Under the pieces are notes generated by a model. The model did no database searches. It saw only the letters and a program-made list of their open reading frames with translations, and was not told the DNA's origin. The translations under genes and the position numbers were made by a program. From assembly GCA_964019335.1 (NCBI GenBank), contig OZ025681.1:124001-188000 (forward strand): a DNA stretch of 64,000 nt. Reading direction: 5' to 3'. The stretch is from Diplonema japonicum (Eukaryota > Euglenozoa > Diplonemea > Diplonemida > Diplonemidae). Below, piece after piece: positions 11,669 to 23,593 of this stretch (its first letter is position 1; each line of letters begins with the position of its first letter).

Positions 11669-14600
11669 TCACCCACCCAAAACAGCCCTGAGCATCTTCG
11701 TGATGCCTGTCTCCTTCATGATTGTAGAGAAGGCCTTCCCAATCCCCGACTTGAGGAAGGTCTTCGCGATGGGGTCAGCATAGGTGAGGACAAGGAGCTT
11801 CATCGGCTCGTTCAAGACGATGTCCTGCATGAAGGCGATGGCGCAGCCTGTGAAGAAGCTCTGTTGGGTCTCCTGCTCCCAGCGCAAGGCCTCCGTGAGG
11901 AAAATGGTCACGGAAGAGAGCTGTATGAAGAAGGCGAGGGCATAGGCGAGGTAGGTCACGTGGTGCGGTAGGTGCTGTGGAAGGAGGCCCCCTTTCTTCA
12001 GCTGGTAGGACCGCAAGACAACGAGCCACCCCACCAGAAGGAACACGAGAGGGGCCAACCACTGCTCCGTCCCGCCCACCTCCACCTTGCTCCCCTCCCT
12101 TCGAATGGACGGTTGTTTCTCCAAGCAGACGAACAAGCACCCAGACCACTGCAGCACGAACACAGCGGACCCGAGGTGCCCCATGCTGTACCTCTGGTAC
12201 ATCACCCACCAGCACCCCAAGGCCGCCACAATCTGCACACAGCTCGCCCCTGCCCCTGCCCACCACTCCACCTCGTAGTACAGACACAACACGATGAACA
12301 GGTGCACCGACCAGAAGACCGACAGCACCATGGGGAGAAGCCGCGGGCGCCACGAGCTTACCCCGAGTGCCACGAAGATCATCACCCACAGGAACAACAA
12401 GGCCACACCGATCCCAACCTCTCCAGAGTCTATCATCAACACGCACCCGTACATCCCCAGTGACATCAGCAGCAGTACCACAGCCTTCGCGAGCTGGAAG
12501 AAGTACGTTGCTATGCTCAGGATCAAGAAGAACGAGATGACAAGCGGCCACCACCTCCACCCGATGATGGACATAATCCCGACGTGCACCAGGACAAGAA
12601 AGATGATGAACCGAAGCGATCGCCGTGCATGTTTGTTTGCTCGCTGGCAAAGTGTCAGCTCTTGTTCCTCTTCGTCCACGCTGCTTTCGGTGACATCCGC
12701 TGTGTTGTTCTGTTCCAAGTACTTCTTCCTCGGGGTCCCCATGGGCGTAACCTGCCTCGTCTCATTCTCATCCTGATACACAGGCTGCGCATCCCCAATG
12801 GTAGCGCTGAACACCCGCACTGAGCCTGTCACTCTCATGCTGTCCGCGTGAAGTATTGGGCTGAGACGTCCCGTCACTCTCTCCCGTTCTATCTCTTTCT
12901 CTTTTTCTTCTTCTCTCTTTTTCGCCTCCCACCACTCCTTGTGTGAAATGGACTGGTACTCAGGTGTGTTGTACTGTGTGTATTCGCAAATGAGGCGTAT
13001 CTCAGGGTTCCGCCCCTGCTTCTTGCTCACCTCGTCAGGGATCTGATACCAGCAGTCAAGGGACGCCGTTGCAGACGAGTCGTCTCGAACAATGCAGTCG
13101 ATGATGTCCTGCATCGAGATGCTGAGCGACGCCACAAGGTTCTCCGTGCTTGTGTCCTGCAGACCGTCGTCATCGTACACGTTCACCACCACCACAGACT
13201 CCTTCTCCTCCCGCACGGGGTAGCTCACCACACAGCTCCCATCGAACACAGGGTTGTGGTCGTCCCACACTGTCGCTGACTTCCAAACACGGCACTCACT
13301 CTCCACAAGAACGAAGCAGTCAGGGACGTCGTCCATCGCTTCTCCTCGGTTGGACAGGTCCCTTGCTTGAACCACCCTCACATTCAGCTCCCCCAGAATG
13401 GGGTACTCGGGGTACGGGTCGAGTGCAGCCCACGACCACAGCTGTTTAGTAGTGTGTTGTGCTTTTGAGGAAACATACCACCGGAACTTTTTTCACCGCC
13501 CTCTTGAAAAGCAGCCCCAGCAGCACTGTTGTCGGGGTCATCATGCAAGCGGAGATGACCGCCACCATGATTGTCTTGGCGATAGTTCTGAATTAGATTT
13601 GTGATTGTTGACTTTTTGTATCTCCACAAACATACCCATTCTCGTTCCTGCCGTGGAAGACAGCACAGATGAAGAAGACTGTGTTCATCGCTGCGAAGAG
13701 GACAGCAAGCCTCTGCGGGCGGGAGAACGACTGTCCCGGCTGCCGGAACAACACGCAGAACCACAAGTGTGCCCGGAGTGCAACGCTCGCCTTGTCTAAA
13801 AGAAAATTAACCTTCTCACAGCAGCTCATGTCAGCCATGGTAATTTCTCCTTCCTCCTCAGGCAGAGTGATGCTCACCTTGCGCCTTCCTGAGAGATCAG
13901 TCGCCACCGTCGAGCGGCGCCGCTTCGTGATTGACGGGAGGCCCCCAGGGATCTCCAAGATACTTGACAGTTCAGAATCACATGCATCATCGTTCAGGCA
14001 AAGATCTGACTGCAGCACATCGGATGCCGAGAGAGGAGACGAAAAGGCAGGAGAGGGGACTGACTCGAAGTTCCGTGGGAAGAGTTCGACTGCAGAATGT
14101 TCTTCGTAGTTGTCTCTCATATCCTTTTTCATCTGTACGCCACCACGGGGTCCTCTACGCGTCCTCGCCTCGCTGTCAGGGAAGCTTGATCCTCGCATGT
14201 ACTTCTTCATCGTGCTTGTTGTACTCACTTGCCTCGACAGGCCCTTCGGCCAATCAGGACGAAAGGACGGGACCTTTCTTGCCTTCGGGGAGTGGTACTC
14301 CGCGACCACAGCGGACTGCTGCAGGTCACTCTCCTGCTTGCTGAATTCAAATCGTGCCACTTCTCGCGTCATCTTGTTCCGTTCCGTTGCTGTCTGAATC
14401 GCAGCGGCCTTTGCTTCTTCAAATGTTTTGCATTTTTCTTCACCTGCATGCAGGAACATGTGTGCCGCTCGTACGTAGTTCCCTCGCATGCATTCATCTA
14501 CTCCATCCGCCCATCTAAAAAGGTGTCCTTCACGTACTTGTTGCTCTATATCCGTAATATCCTGCAGCTGGGCCGCCAGTACTCTTGCCGATGTTGTGTG

Positions 14601-17600
14601 CGTTGTCGTTGGAATAGAAATCTCGGAACCCGTCTCTGTCTCTGTCCCTGCCATCGACATTGTGTGTGCTATCTTCTCTTCCATCTTTAACATTGCTTGT
14701 TCTGACATACAACTGATTTCTCTATTACTCATAAGTGCGGTATCTTGCCGCCTGTCGTAGAAGTAGGTCACAGCAAAGAGGATGTAGTAGAGCAAGTAGA
14801 GTGTCCCCACGACAGTGAGGGTGGGGATGTTCACCGCTGAGAGCTGTGTCCAGCTGTTGAAGTTCGAGCTGCTGAAGAGCCGTTTTAGGTTTGTTGCGGG
14901 CATCACCTCAGAGGCAATGAAGGCCCCCACAGTCCCAAGCTTTGACTCCCCGGTCAGCTCTACAGTCCCGTTGTTGTTGTTGTTGTTGTTGTTTCCTGCC
15001 GCCAGCACCACAGCCGCCCGGTAGGTCACGCTCCCACCACACGAAGGGTTCTGCTGCTGTTGTGCAGTTGCCGTCAACAAGCCCTCCGAAAGAAACCCGT
15101 TCCACTGAAGGTCCTGACCCGGTTCCCAGGAGCCTGCGGTCTCGTTCCACACGCGCAGGGCAATGTTGCAGGGGTAGGGGTCCACGAACTCCGCGTCCAC
15201 CGTGAAGTTCACCTTCATTGTCACAGCCTCGTTTGCCGAGGCCCCTCCGAAGGAGGAAACCCGTACCTGCACCACGTCCCCTGTCGAGGTCTCGTTGTTC
15301 CCAGGGACTGGGTACAGGTCCCCTGCTACCGCCCTCACGAGGACACGCCCTCCCCCTGACAGCCCAGGGAGTGCCACAGAGGTTGTTGAGTTCTCCAGTC
15401 GCACCGTTACCGTTCCCGATGTCGCTTCACCGATCGTCGTCACCGCTATCTTCAGAACTGTCCCAGAGAAGCTGATGTCCGTCACGTTGTCGGCAAGGAG
15501 GGATGAGGCCAGGCTGTCCGTCAACGCCACCACAGACTCCTTCGCTTCCTCCGTCGCGGCGAGCACTCCAAGCCAGTCCACCGCCTGCAGCACCCGCCAG
15601 ATATCGTTTGCGGTCCCGTTCTCAACAACCGTCTGCCCTAGCTGCTCCACCACCTGTGCTGCCCCCACCACCTCTGCGCTCACCTCCTCCGCCGTCCCCG
15701 AGCCAGTCCCGGACCCAATCTGAGACACGATCGACTCTGCCACGGTGGACGCCTCCCCAGGTGACGTGATCACCTGAACAGTGCCCCGAAAGGTCTGAGA
15801 AGTGATCCAGTTGTTGCTGTTGCTGCTGCCGCTGCCAACACCCCCGCCTGTCCCCTGCACACCAACCTGGATCACGAGGTCTCCCTCCGGCAGGGCGTTC
15901 AGAGAGAAGGAGGCGACCCTCGTGTGTCTCACAACGACCCCGTCCACCGCCACCACGTACTGCGCCTCCGAAGACGACCCAAGGAACCACTCGTCGTAGT
16001 CAAAGCTCACCTTCGTCCCAACAGTGAGGTTCACGAGGGGGGGCGTGAAAGTGATCACCGGGAGCTGCTTCGGAACGAACACACGAAAGGAGTCGCTACC
16101 CCCGCCTGTTCCCACGCTGTCTATCCCGCACAACAGAGAGCCTCCAGTGTTCCCCATCGTGGCCCCAAGGTCCACCTCTAAATACATCGTCGTCTTGCTC
16201 ACAGCAAGGCCGACAGCTGAAAAAGAAGAAGAAGCAGAACTAGAACCGTAATAACCGTTGCACTGAACCACTATCTCGTTCTTCGACACACCAACACAGG
16301 AAAGCGCCGCCGTGTGCAAGGCCTCCATCCTGCGAACGAGGTCCAAGGCCGCAGGAACAGACCAGCTTGCGAGGAGCGAGGGGTCCACCACCACCTCCGC
16401 CCGACCCAACGAAGTGTCCAAAAAGACCACAGACAGGGCTCCCGAGTCAGAGGAAGAAGAGAGCCCCAGCTCCGAAGCGAGAAACCCTTGGACCTCGCCG
16501 GCTGAGGAGAGCTGCTGGCCCACTATGCTGAAGTGCGCAACGAGGGGTGTGAACACGCCGTCCGCTGACAAGAGAACCCGCTGACGCTCCCCCACAGGGC
16601 TTGCCACGAACACCTCCCTCCCGAATACACGAACCTGCGGCTGTTGCTGTGAAGGGGAATAACCCTTCACCTCTGACATCGTGGAGGAAGGGGCAGAGAA
16701 TGGCGCAGGGGTTGCTGGAGACACAGTGTTGGGGAAACTCGTTGCGGGGGAAAGGGTGGAAGGAGCGCCTGTTGTGGCTGTTGTGGATGGAACAGTTGTC
16801 GGTACCGCTGTGTGCAGAGAAGGTGACTGGGAAGGAAGCTGTGTGGGTGCAAGTGTTGGAGGAACCAAGGTCGAAGGGGAAGTAGACGTGCCAGAAGGGA
16901 CAGGGGTCGGTGCGGGGCTCTGCGGTGCAACTGATGGTGCAGAGGTGGGTGTCTTCGTGGGAGCCACTGTGGGCGGAAAAGGTGTTGGTGGTGGCGAGAC
17001 AGTGGACCCTGGAACAGATGTTGGTGCAAGGGTAGAAGGAGCTGGTGTTGGAGGGGCTGACGTAGCTGGGAAAGAAGTTGAAGGAGCAAAGGTCTCTGGG
17101 ACGAGTGTTGGGGTAAGGGTCGTGGGCGGTGAAGGAGTCGGAGCGGTTGTCGAAGGTGCAGTGGTTGAGGGAGCAGGGGTAGAAGGTGCAGGAGTTGATG
17201 GAGCAGGAGTCAAGGGTGCAGGGGTCGGAACAAGAGTTGGAGCAGGGGTCGAGGGTGAAGGTGTTGAGGGGGCAGTGGTGGAGGGTGCTGAGGTTGAAGG
17301 AGAAGGAGTCGAAGGTGAAGGTGTTGAAGGTGCAGGGGTCGAGGGTGCTGAGGTTGAAGGAGCAGGAGTTGGAACTGGAGTTGGTATAGGGGTTGGGACA
17401 GGTGTTGGAACAGGTGTTGGAACAGGGGTTGGAACAGGGGTTGGAACTGGGGTTGGAACTGGGGTTGGAACAGGTGTTGGAACAGGTGTTGGAACAGGTG
17501 TTGGAACAGGGGTTGGAACTGGGGTTGGAACTGGGGTTGGAACAGGTGTTGGAACAGGTGTTGGAACAGGTGTTGGAACAGGGGTTGGGACAGGTGTTGG

Positions 17601-18326
17601 AACAGGTGTTGGAACAGGGGTTGGAACAGGGGTTGGAACGGGTGTTGGAACAGGGGTTGGGACAGGTGTTGGAACAGGTGTTGGAACAGGGGTTGGAACA
17701 GGTGTTGGAACGGGTGTTGGAACAGGGGTCGGTATAGGAGTTGGAGCAGGGGTTGGCGCAGGAGTTGGAACAGGGGTTGGAGCAGGTGTTGAAGGAGCTC
17801 CTGTTGCGGGAAATGGTGTCTGCGGGGCTGGTGCAGCAGTCTGGACCTTAACTTGGTTCGTACACGAGTCCGATTCCGTACAGCTCACCTGGCACCCACC
17901 AGACGGGCAGACAACCATTGAATCCTGACATCCCAAATTTCCTTCACAGCTCAAATCAAGGCTGCCGCCACCACTGCCCGCTTGGTACACCTTAAGCCCC
18001 TTGCATGCTTCGTTTGCGGTGCATAAGATAGTGCAGGTACCAGATTCAGGGCACGTTATGGTGGCATCTTTGCAAGCATGCATGCTTTTGCATTTTAGGG
18101 TACAGGAACCCGAGGTGGGACAGGTTAGGACCAGGTTCTTGCATGAGTCCGGATCAGGGCAAGTCGTGGAGCAGGATGACAAACTGTTGCAGTCGGCCGC
18201 ACAATTCTCACAAGTCCTACACGTCAACACGTTGAAGGTATAGTCGCTAGCTCCTTTTGAGCATCCGCTGACGGATGCTATGCAGATACTCAGCACCACC
18301 CAGTGAAAAAGGCGTGTGGCCGCCAT
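11669..18326 (-). CDS. Polycystin-1-like multi-membrane protein, gene B
   Basis: Exons inferred at 18326..13636, 13587..13479 and 13441..11669 give about 2190 residues. I start at [20 protein letters not shown], a clear signal peptide; the frame is open further upstream but only through low-complexity sequence. Residues 22-165 are a Cys-rich block of repeated C...GSCTLKC...AC type units that gene A lacks. Then come a Pro/Thr stalk including about 30 PVPT units, the REJ/GAIN-like ectodomain, TM1 (about 1162-1187), a cytosolic loop, TM2-3, the C2 domain (about 1617-1745) and about nine TMs. The ectodomain, TM2-C2 and C-terminal membrane part are almost identical to gene A at the DNA level, while both cytosolic linkers differ strongly. 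Likely a surface receptor; ligand and activity are unknown. The C-terminus stops where family members continue into a channel-like region. Confidence 0.8.
13442..13478 (-). other. Predicted intron of gene B (37 bases)
   Basis: Same position, length and GTATGT/CTAAACAG borders as the intron at 4077-4113 in gene A. Confidence 0.8.
13588..13635 (-). other. Predicted intron of gene B (48 bases)
   Basis: Equivalent to the intron at 4223-4270 of gene A, with the same GTATGT donor and ATTCAG acceptor. Confidence 0.8.
17380..17740 (-). repeat. 12-base coding minisatellite (PVPT)n in gene B
   Basis: About 30 tandem copies of a 12-base unit (plus strand GGAACAGGTGTT with G/T and A/T variants) encode PVPT. 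The array is much more uniform than the stalk of gene A, which suggests recent expansion. Confidence 0.9.
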
Positions 18327-18651
18327 ACCTGTTTGGGGTGATAAAGAAGGAAAAGCCGGAAAAAGAAAAAAAAATGCAAAATCATATAGGAGCAAAAAAA
18401 AAAAAAAAGAAAAGAAAAGGGGGGGAGGAAAAAAAATGGTTTGAGGAAAGAATTCTTTTGAGCGACAGTAGGGAGAGAGGAGGAAGATGGAAAGGGGAGG
18501 GGGGGGGGGGGGGGGGAGGAACACAGGGGTTTTTTTTTTTTTTTAAATACTACTTGAAGAGACACAAAGATCGTAAATCTTTTAAAGTTAAAAAATAGAG
18601 ATACGTCGAGAACGGCTCAATCATTAGGGAGCGAATTATTCAGTTACGGCA

Positions 18652-18775
18652 AAATCTCTTAATTTCTTCCCGGAAAAAAAAAAAAAAATGAGACGCTCAA
18701 AAAAAAAAAGAAGAATTTCTTCTTCCTGTCACTTTTGTTTTACCCACATCCTTTCCGGACAAAATTAAGAGATTT
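18652..18775. mobile_element. Small MITE-like inverted-repeat element
   Basis: Ends AAATCTCTTAATTTCTTCCC and GGACAAAATTAAGAGATTT are inverted copies of about 20 bases around a 124-base body. It sits upstream of gene B and has no coding capacity. Confidence 0.45.
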
Positions 18776-19436
18776 ACAGTATGTTGAAAGAAAAAGAAGA
18801 AAGACACAGGAACAGGTCTCCATCCTAAAACCCCATTAAGAAGCACTACTAGGCTTCTTGTCACATTCTTTTGAGGTGGCAAGACCTGAAGTAGTTCTTC
18901 AAATGAAGGGTAAAAGGGGGGAAATAACAAAGAATGCGGGGGGGGGGGGGGAAAGAGGAAAAAAAAAAAAAAAAAGCAGCACCCTTTTTTCTTTTTTCTT
19001 TTTTCTTTTTTTTTTTCCCCCTCCTGAAAAATCTTTTTTCGAGGTTATCGTAGTTTTTCTCTTGAAAGGCAGATGTAAAGAAGAGAAGGGAGTAATGAAT
19101 TTTCTTTTTCCTCTTTTTCTTTTTTTTTTTCCATGTTGTGCGTGCGAGAAAAAAAAAAAAAGGAGGAAAATAATGAAGGGGGTACGTAGTAGGGAAAAAG
19201 GTGGAAGTGAAAAAGTTTGAACAATGTTATAGAGGGAAAGGAAAGGTGCTCTACTACCGCTCTCAAACCTCAGAAGACAAAAAGGGGCTGTCACTTGGCC
19301 CACCCATGCCTTCCTCTGTTTACGCTGCTAATATTGGCATCCATAAGAGGGCTAAGGTTCACATTCTCCAAAAAAAAAAACAAAGGTGAGGGAGAAGAAA
19401 AGAAATAGGTGGAAGCCAGGAGGCATGAACGTAACG

Positions 19437-19468
<32 letters not shown>

Positions 19469-19562
19469 GAAAAGAAGTTAAAAAAAAGAGCCGACTGCCA
19501 CAAGCCAGTTGAACCCGACGAAGGTTGACCAAGTTGCTGCACGCTACAACTCATTTTCGTGG

Positions 19563-19608
<46 letters not shown>

Positions 19609-19727
19609 TTCCTTTCAGTAGCTGTTTTTTCTTCTTCTTTTTTTTCCCCTTCTTTTTTTTTTTTTTCCTTTTTTTTTTTTTTCCAGGGGGTTTCCAAACC
19701 GGTACCTTCCCCCCCCCCAAAAAAAAA
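18776..19727. other. Low-complexity intergenic region
   Basis: Dominated by poly(A), poly(T), poly(G) and poly(C) runs. No gene or structured repeat is supported. Confidence 0.5.
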
Positions 19728-20255
19728 TTCACTATGATAGGAACGAAGTGGTTAGCAACGGCCCGCAAAAAAAAAAAAAAAAAAACTATTCTGTTAACTG
19801 AATCGTCCAATACTACCTATAGGCGCTCTTGCAACGACCACCACAGCCATCGCCAACGTGCCAAAAAATGGGCTAAACCCGGGAGCTAAACGTTTCAGAC
19901 ATGGCGTGCCACACCCATAGGCCTCACGACCGGGGAGGGGGACATTTATCTTCGCCCGTAAGCTAGAGTGCGCATGCATCCCCAGCTCGCTTTGGGAGGT
20001 GTTGCCAACACCTGGGTCGCTTCGCGGTTCGACCTGCTGCCCAATTCAAAGCGCGGTTGCGGTGAATCCAAGCCCCCTAAGCATCGACACGATTAACAAA
20101 GGGGTTTGTTACGCCGGGATATCTTGTTCACCAATGCTCCATACGCCCCCTGTTGCCAGTTCGCCGGATGAGCATACTGCAGGTCTTCCACTCATCCGTT
20201 GCCCGGTGGGTACCACGAGGAGGTCAGCAACACAATTCTATACTTTTGGCCACGT
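19728..20255 (+). repeat. Dispersed repeat R1 at the head of a SINE-like unit
   Basis: Begins with the R1 core (19728-19766: TTCACTATGATAGGAACG, then AAGTGGTTAGCAACGGCCCGC) and ends near 20248 with ACGAGGAGGTCAGCAACAC. The same two ends, in the same order, bound a shorter unit at 53731-53980. The body contains two good hairpins (GGTGTTG/CAACACC near 19998 and CGGATGAG/CTCATCCG near 20166) and no ORF. I infer a dispersed, possibly transcribed element; its class is unknown. Confidence 0.45.
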
Positions 20256-21257
20256 AGGGCCTGTTCTACATTTAGTATAGTCCCACCAAAAAAAAAAAAA
20301 AAGAGTCATCGCTATAGGAAAAAAAAAAAAAAAAGAGGCCAACACTCCCCTTTTGTTTAGACAAGTCAAAAAAAAAAAAATACTTGCTTGGATGTGTTTT
20401 GGACAAGAGGATTTATTTCTTTTCTCCCCCCCCCCCCCCCCCCGATTAACAAGAAAACCTACCACAATCTCTTCAAAAGGGATTATCAAGGGGTTTTAGA
20501 ATGTTTTTTTTTCTTCTTCTTCTTCTTTTTTTTTTTTCCCCGTCCTAAAAAAGAATATATATGAGTTAAAGGAGGCCGGTGTTGGCGGCGCCCTAAAAAG
20601 AAAATATCGTTTCCTTCAGTCGAATTAAGACTTTGAAGCGTCTCAACTTTGATACAGGGAAAGTACGTGGGAGCAATAAAGAAAAAAATATAAAAAAGAG
20701 GGGGGGGGGGACTTACTTCTGTTGTCGCGCGGGAACATTGCTATCCTACTGGTTGGCCAAAAAAAAAAAAATATCAATTCATTTTTTTTTTAAAAAAAAA
20801 AAAAAGAAAAAAAAACAAAACAAAACAAACGAAAAGCCCGTAGTTTAATAAAAAAATGGGGGAACAGGAGAAGAAGAATGACTTTTGTAATTAGTTCATA
20901 ACCCACCCTGAGGTGTATGAGCAACCTCTTACTCCGTTTCAGAGGGCGGGGGGGGGGGGTGCTTTTTTGTTGTTTGTTTTTGCTTTTGCTTTTTCCTTTT
21001 GCGAACAAAAAAAAATAAAATGGTACTCCTGGGGTTTTGGTTTCTTTAGTATCCAGATCATGTTGTATATTGGGCCAGTTGTTACAGTCAAAAGAAAATT
21101 ATAAAGAGCTGTAGGAGTCCTCTTCTTTCTTTTTATTTTATTTCATTCCGGTACCCTTGGAAGGAAGACAGTGTAAGGGGGGCCCTCGATGGTTTAAAAA
21201 GAAAAAAAGAAAGACCTCGAGGTAAATATAAAAAAAAAAAAACGGGCTACAATCAAT
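20256..21257. other. Low-complexity intergenic region
   Basis: Homopolymer-rich. It contains an R3 fragment (20336-20370, CCCCTTTTGTTTAGACAAG) and the target-like motif TATATATGAGTTAAAGGA near 20558 that also borders the LINE-B copies. No gene seen. Confidence 0.45.
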
Positions 21258-21592
21258 TAAAGGGGGGGGCCCGAATAATTCCCTCCCAAATAATGTGTTT
21301 TTTCCCAAATAATTCTTGTTTTTTTCGGGGATTTTTCCGCTCCAAATTTCCCAAATAATTCCGACCCCTTTCTTTTTTTTTCGGGGGGGACTGGGGGGTG
21401 AGGAGGCCACAGTCGTGCAACGGGCTTTTCTCAGTTACGCCTGTGCAGGGTACTAGCCAACCTAACCCATGTAGACACCCCTTTTTTGACCAAAAACTCG
21501 ATTTCCGCCTGGTTTTGGGCACTTTTTGGGCACTTACAAGCAATAATGGTAGGGCAGGCACATGAGAAAGGTCATGCAACTGCTCGACACCT

Positions 21593-21652
21593 TTAGCTGT
21601 ATGCGGTCTCGCGGCTACCTTCCAGGTAGTTCCGAGGAGACCATACAGCTAA
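21593..21652 (+). ncRNA. Long stem-loop, function unknown
   Basis: TTAGCTGTAT and GGTCTC pair with GAGACC and ATACAGCTAA across one two-base bulge, and an inner GGCTACCT pairs with AGGTAGTT using G-U pairs, leaving a tiny loop. About 24 of 30 base pairs can form. It lies 79 bases before the small ORF of the same element, so it could be a leader structure, a small-RNA precursor or just a nested inverted repeat. Transcription is not shown. Confidence 0.35.
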
Positions 21653-21730
21653 GGGCACTTAGCGAAGTAAGCACTTTGAAGGAGTCGGGCTTTAGACAGT
21701 GCAGCACAGAACGTAGTTGCGGGTGTTACA

Positions 21731-22048
21731 ATGGACACTGCACCTGACGAGACTCCAGCAGCCTCCCAAGCCCTTGCAGCTTCTCAAGCCCCGACAGATT
21801 CTCAAGCCTCTCAGACCCCCGCAACCTCCCAGCAACCACCTAACGCCAAAACCAGGCGGTCTGTCTGCAACGTTTGTGGGTTCTCCACAGCCTGGGAGAA
21901 AAACTGTTTTAAAATTTCCCTTGGAAAAAAAAAGGGCATGAAAGAAATCTTGGCACGATTTGGCATGTTAAGATTTCCGAAGTGCTCTAAGCCCCGCTCC
22001 CTGCTTTCCATGTGGCAGGCGACCCAGCCCAAAGTACAACCCAAATAA
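21731..22048 (+). CDS. Small Cys-containing protein inside the TIR element
   Basis: 105 residues starting MDTAPDETPAASQA. The first 40 residues are Ala/Ser/Gln/Pro-rich and probably disordered. A possible zinc-binding segment follows (CNVCGFSTAWEKNC), then a basic stretch with one more Cys. It is the only sizeable ORF of the element at 21258-22136 and the only plus-strand ORF I support outside the piggyBac remnant. I do not recognise the family. A DNA-binding accessory protein or an exon of a former transposase are both possible. Confidence 0.4.
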   Translation: MDTAPDETPAASQALAASQAPTDSQASQTPATSQQPPNAKTRRSVCNVCGFSTAWEKNCFKISLGKKKGMKEILARFGMLRFPKCSKPRSLLSMWQATQPKVQPK

Positions 22049-22212
22049 GTGTATTCCAAATAATTCTTTTTTTTTGTAGCCCTAACACCCCCCCTCCACT
22101 GCCCAAATAAAGGGATTATTCGGGGGGCCCCTTTATTACTTTTTTTTTTTTTTTTTCTTTTCTTCTTCATTCTCATTTATTTGTACCCCCCTTTTTTTCT
22201 TCGTTCAGCTAG

Positions 22213-22257
<45 letters not shown>

Positions 22258-22514
22258 AAACGAGAGAATCAGCTGATTATTTGTAGCCGTTTTCACCTAC
22301 AGTAGGGGTAAACGGGCAAGCCGCCTCTACTCTTTTTTTAACGTTGCACGCTTAACGCCACCTAGTGTTGCAATCAAAGCCCCATTTTTTTCTTCATTTT
22401 CTTTTTTTTTTTTTTTTTTTTTTTTGCAACAACAATTCTCTTTTCAAAATTTGTTTAGCTTGTTTTCCAGTAAAAAAAAGAAAAAGAAAAAAAAAAAAAG
22501 AGAGAGAGAGAGAG

Positions 22515-22546
<32 letters not shown>

Positions 22547-22667
22547 AAGAGATTTATGACCTTATGACTAAATGTCCTTTGTCGCTCTGCACAGGTTTTT
22601 TTTTTTTTTGTTATAAACTCAAATATTTTCAAAAAAAAAAAAAATAAGAACACCGTACTCCAGCTCC

Positions 22668-22905
22668 CAAGTGTACCATAAAGTACATGGGGCGGGGGGG
22701 TGCTAGTAGTCAAACGACACATTTTGGAGTGAGTTTCAAACCTGTGCGGTGCAACCTCTCTGGTACCCTCCCCGCGGCAGGGTGGGGGGGTGGGGGGGGC
22801 CAAACCCGTTGTTTGTGCCTATCGCAGATTTCTGAAATGACTCGCTTAAGGGAGGTGTCGCTACGTACCTAGACCACGGTCAACAGTCTTGCTGCCCTGT
22901 TAAGA
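22668..22905 (+). repeat. Dispersed repeat R4, copy 1
   Basis: Aligns with 46878-47201. Shared blocks include GTACCATAAAGTACA, TAGTCAAACGACACAT, AACCTGTGCGG, TGAAATGACTCGCT and GTCTTGCTGCCC, in that order. It is non-coding. It looks like a SINE or an old transposon remnant. Confidence 0.55.
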
Positions 22906-23593
22906 AAAAAAGAAGAAAGAGACTATGAGCTAATAAAAAAAAAGGGGGTGGGGGAAGGGCGGTGTAAAGTCCAGTAAGATTTTTCAGGAATAAGTACTAA
23001 AGGACTACGGGGAAGCAACTAATCACAGAAAAAGAAAAAAAAGAGAAAAAAAACCATTTTTTTTTTTAAGGACTCTAGTTTACCGCCTGTGAATTCTTCT
23101 TTTTTTTTCTCTTTCCTTCTTTCCTTTTATTTTTCTTTTTTCTTTTAAAAAAAAGAGAGAGAAAAAAAAAAACAAGAAAGAAAGAGAAGGAAAAAAGAAA
23201 AAGAAACACAGGGTGAAAGAATAGAGAACAATTATTTTCTTTTTTTTCTTTCCTTCAAAAAAAAAAAGGAAAAAAACTCCATGAATGAGCTTCAAAGGAT
23301 GTTGAAAGGGAGGTAATATGAAAAAGAGAATAAAAAAATTGTTTTTACAAACCTTCTTTTTATTTTTCTTTTTTTTTCCTTTCATTTTCTTTTTTTTTTT
23401 TACTGCTGGTGAGCAAAGTGTGGAGTGCTGTGAAGAGAATTTGAGGAGGTGGCCGTTGTTTTGTTTCTGCAGGATAGAAACATGGAGAATTCTAACCCAT
23501 ATATTAAACGTTACCAATGCTCCCCCGTTGCTCAGAGTCAACGACTCGTTTCTTGCGTGGAAAAAAAAAAAGAAAAAAAAAAAGAAAAAAAAA
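22906..23593. other. Low-complexity intergenic region
   Basis: Long poly(A)/poly(T) stretches, with an R3-like piece near 23505-23560. No gene is supported. Confidence 0.45.

Larger units (their letters stand above)
21258..22136 (+). mobile_element. TIR-bounded transposable element of about 880 bases
   Basis: Inverted ends of about 26 bases share CCCGAATAAT next to G-runs (21259-21284 and the complement at 22111-22135). The motif CCCAAATAATT recurs inside both ends. The element carries one small ORF (21731-22048, plus strand) and a strong stem-loop (21593-21652). No transposase is recognisable, so it is probably non-autonomous. I cannot define a target-site duplication with confidence. Confidence 0.55.

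Noticed and set aside
19750-20045. tRNA-like A box in R1 and B box (GGTTCGACC) near 20033
   Set aside because: The A box deviates from the consensus and the spacing is far too long for a tRNA or an ordinary tRNA-derived SINE head.
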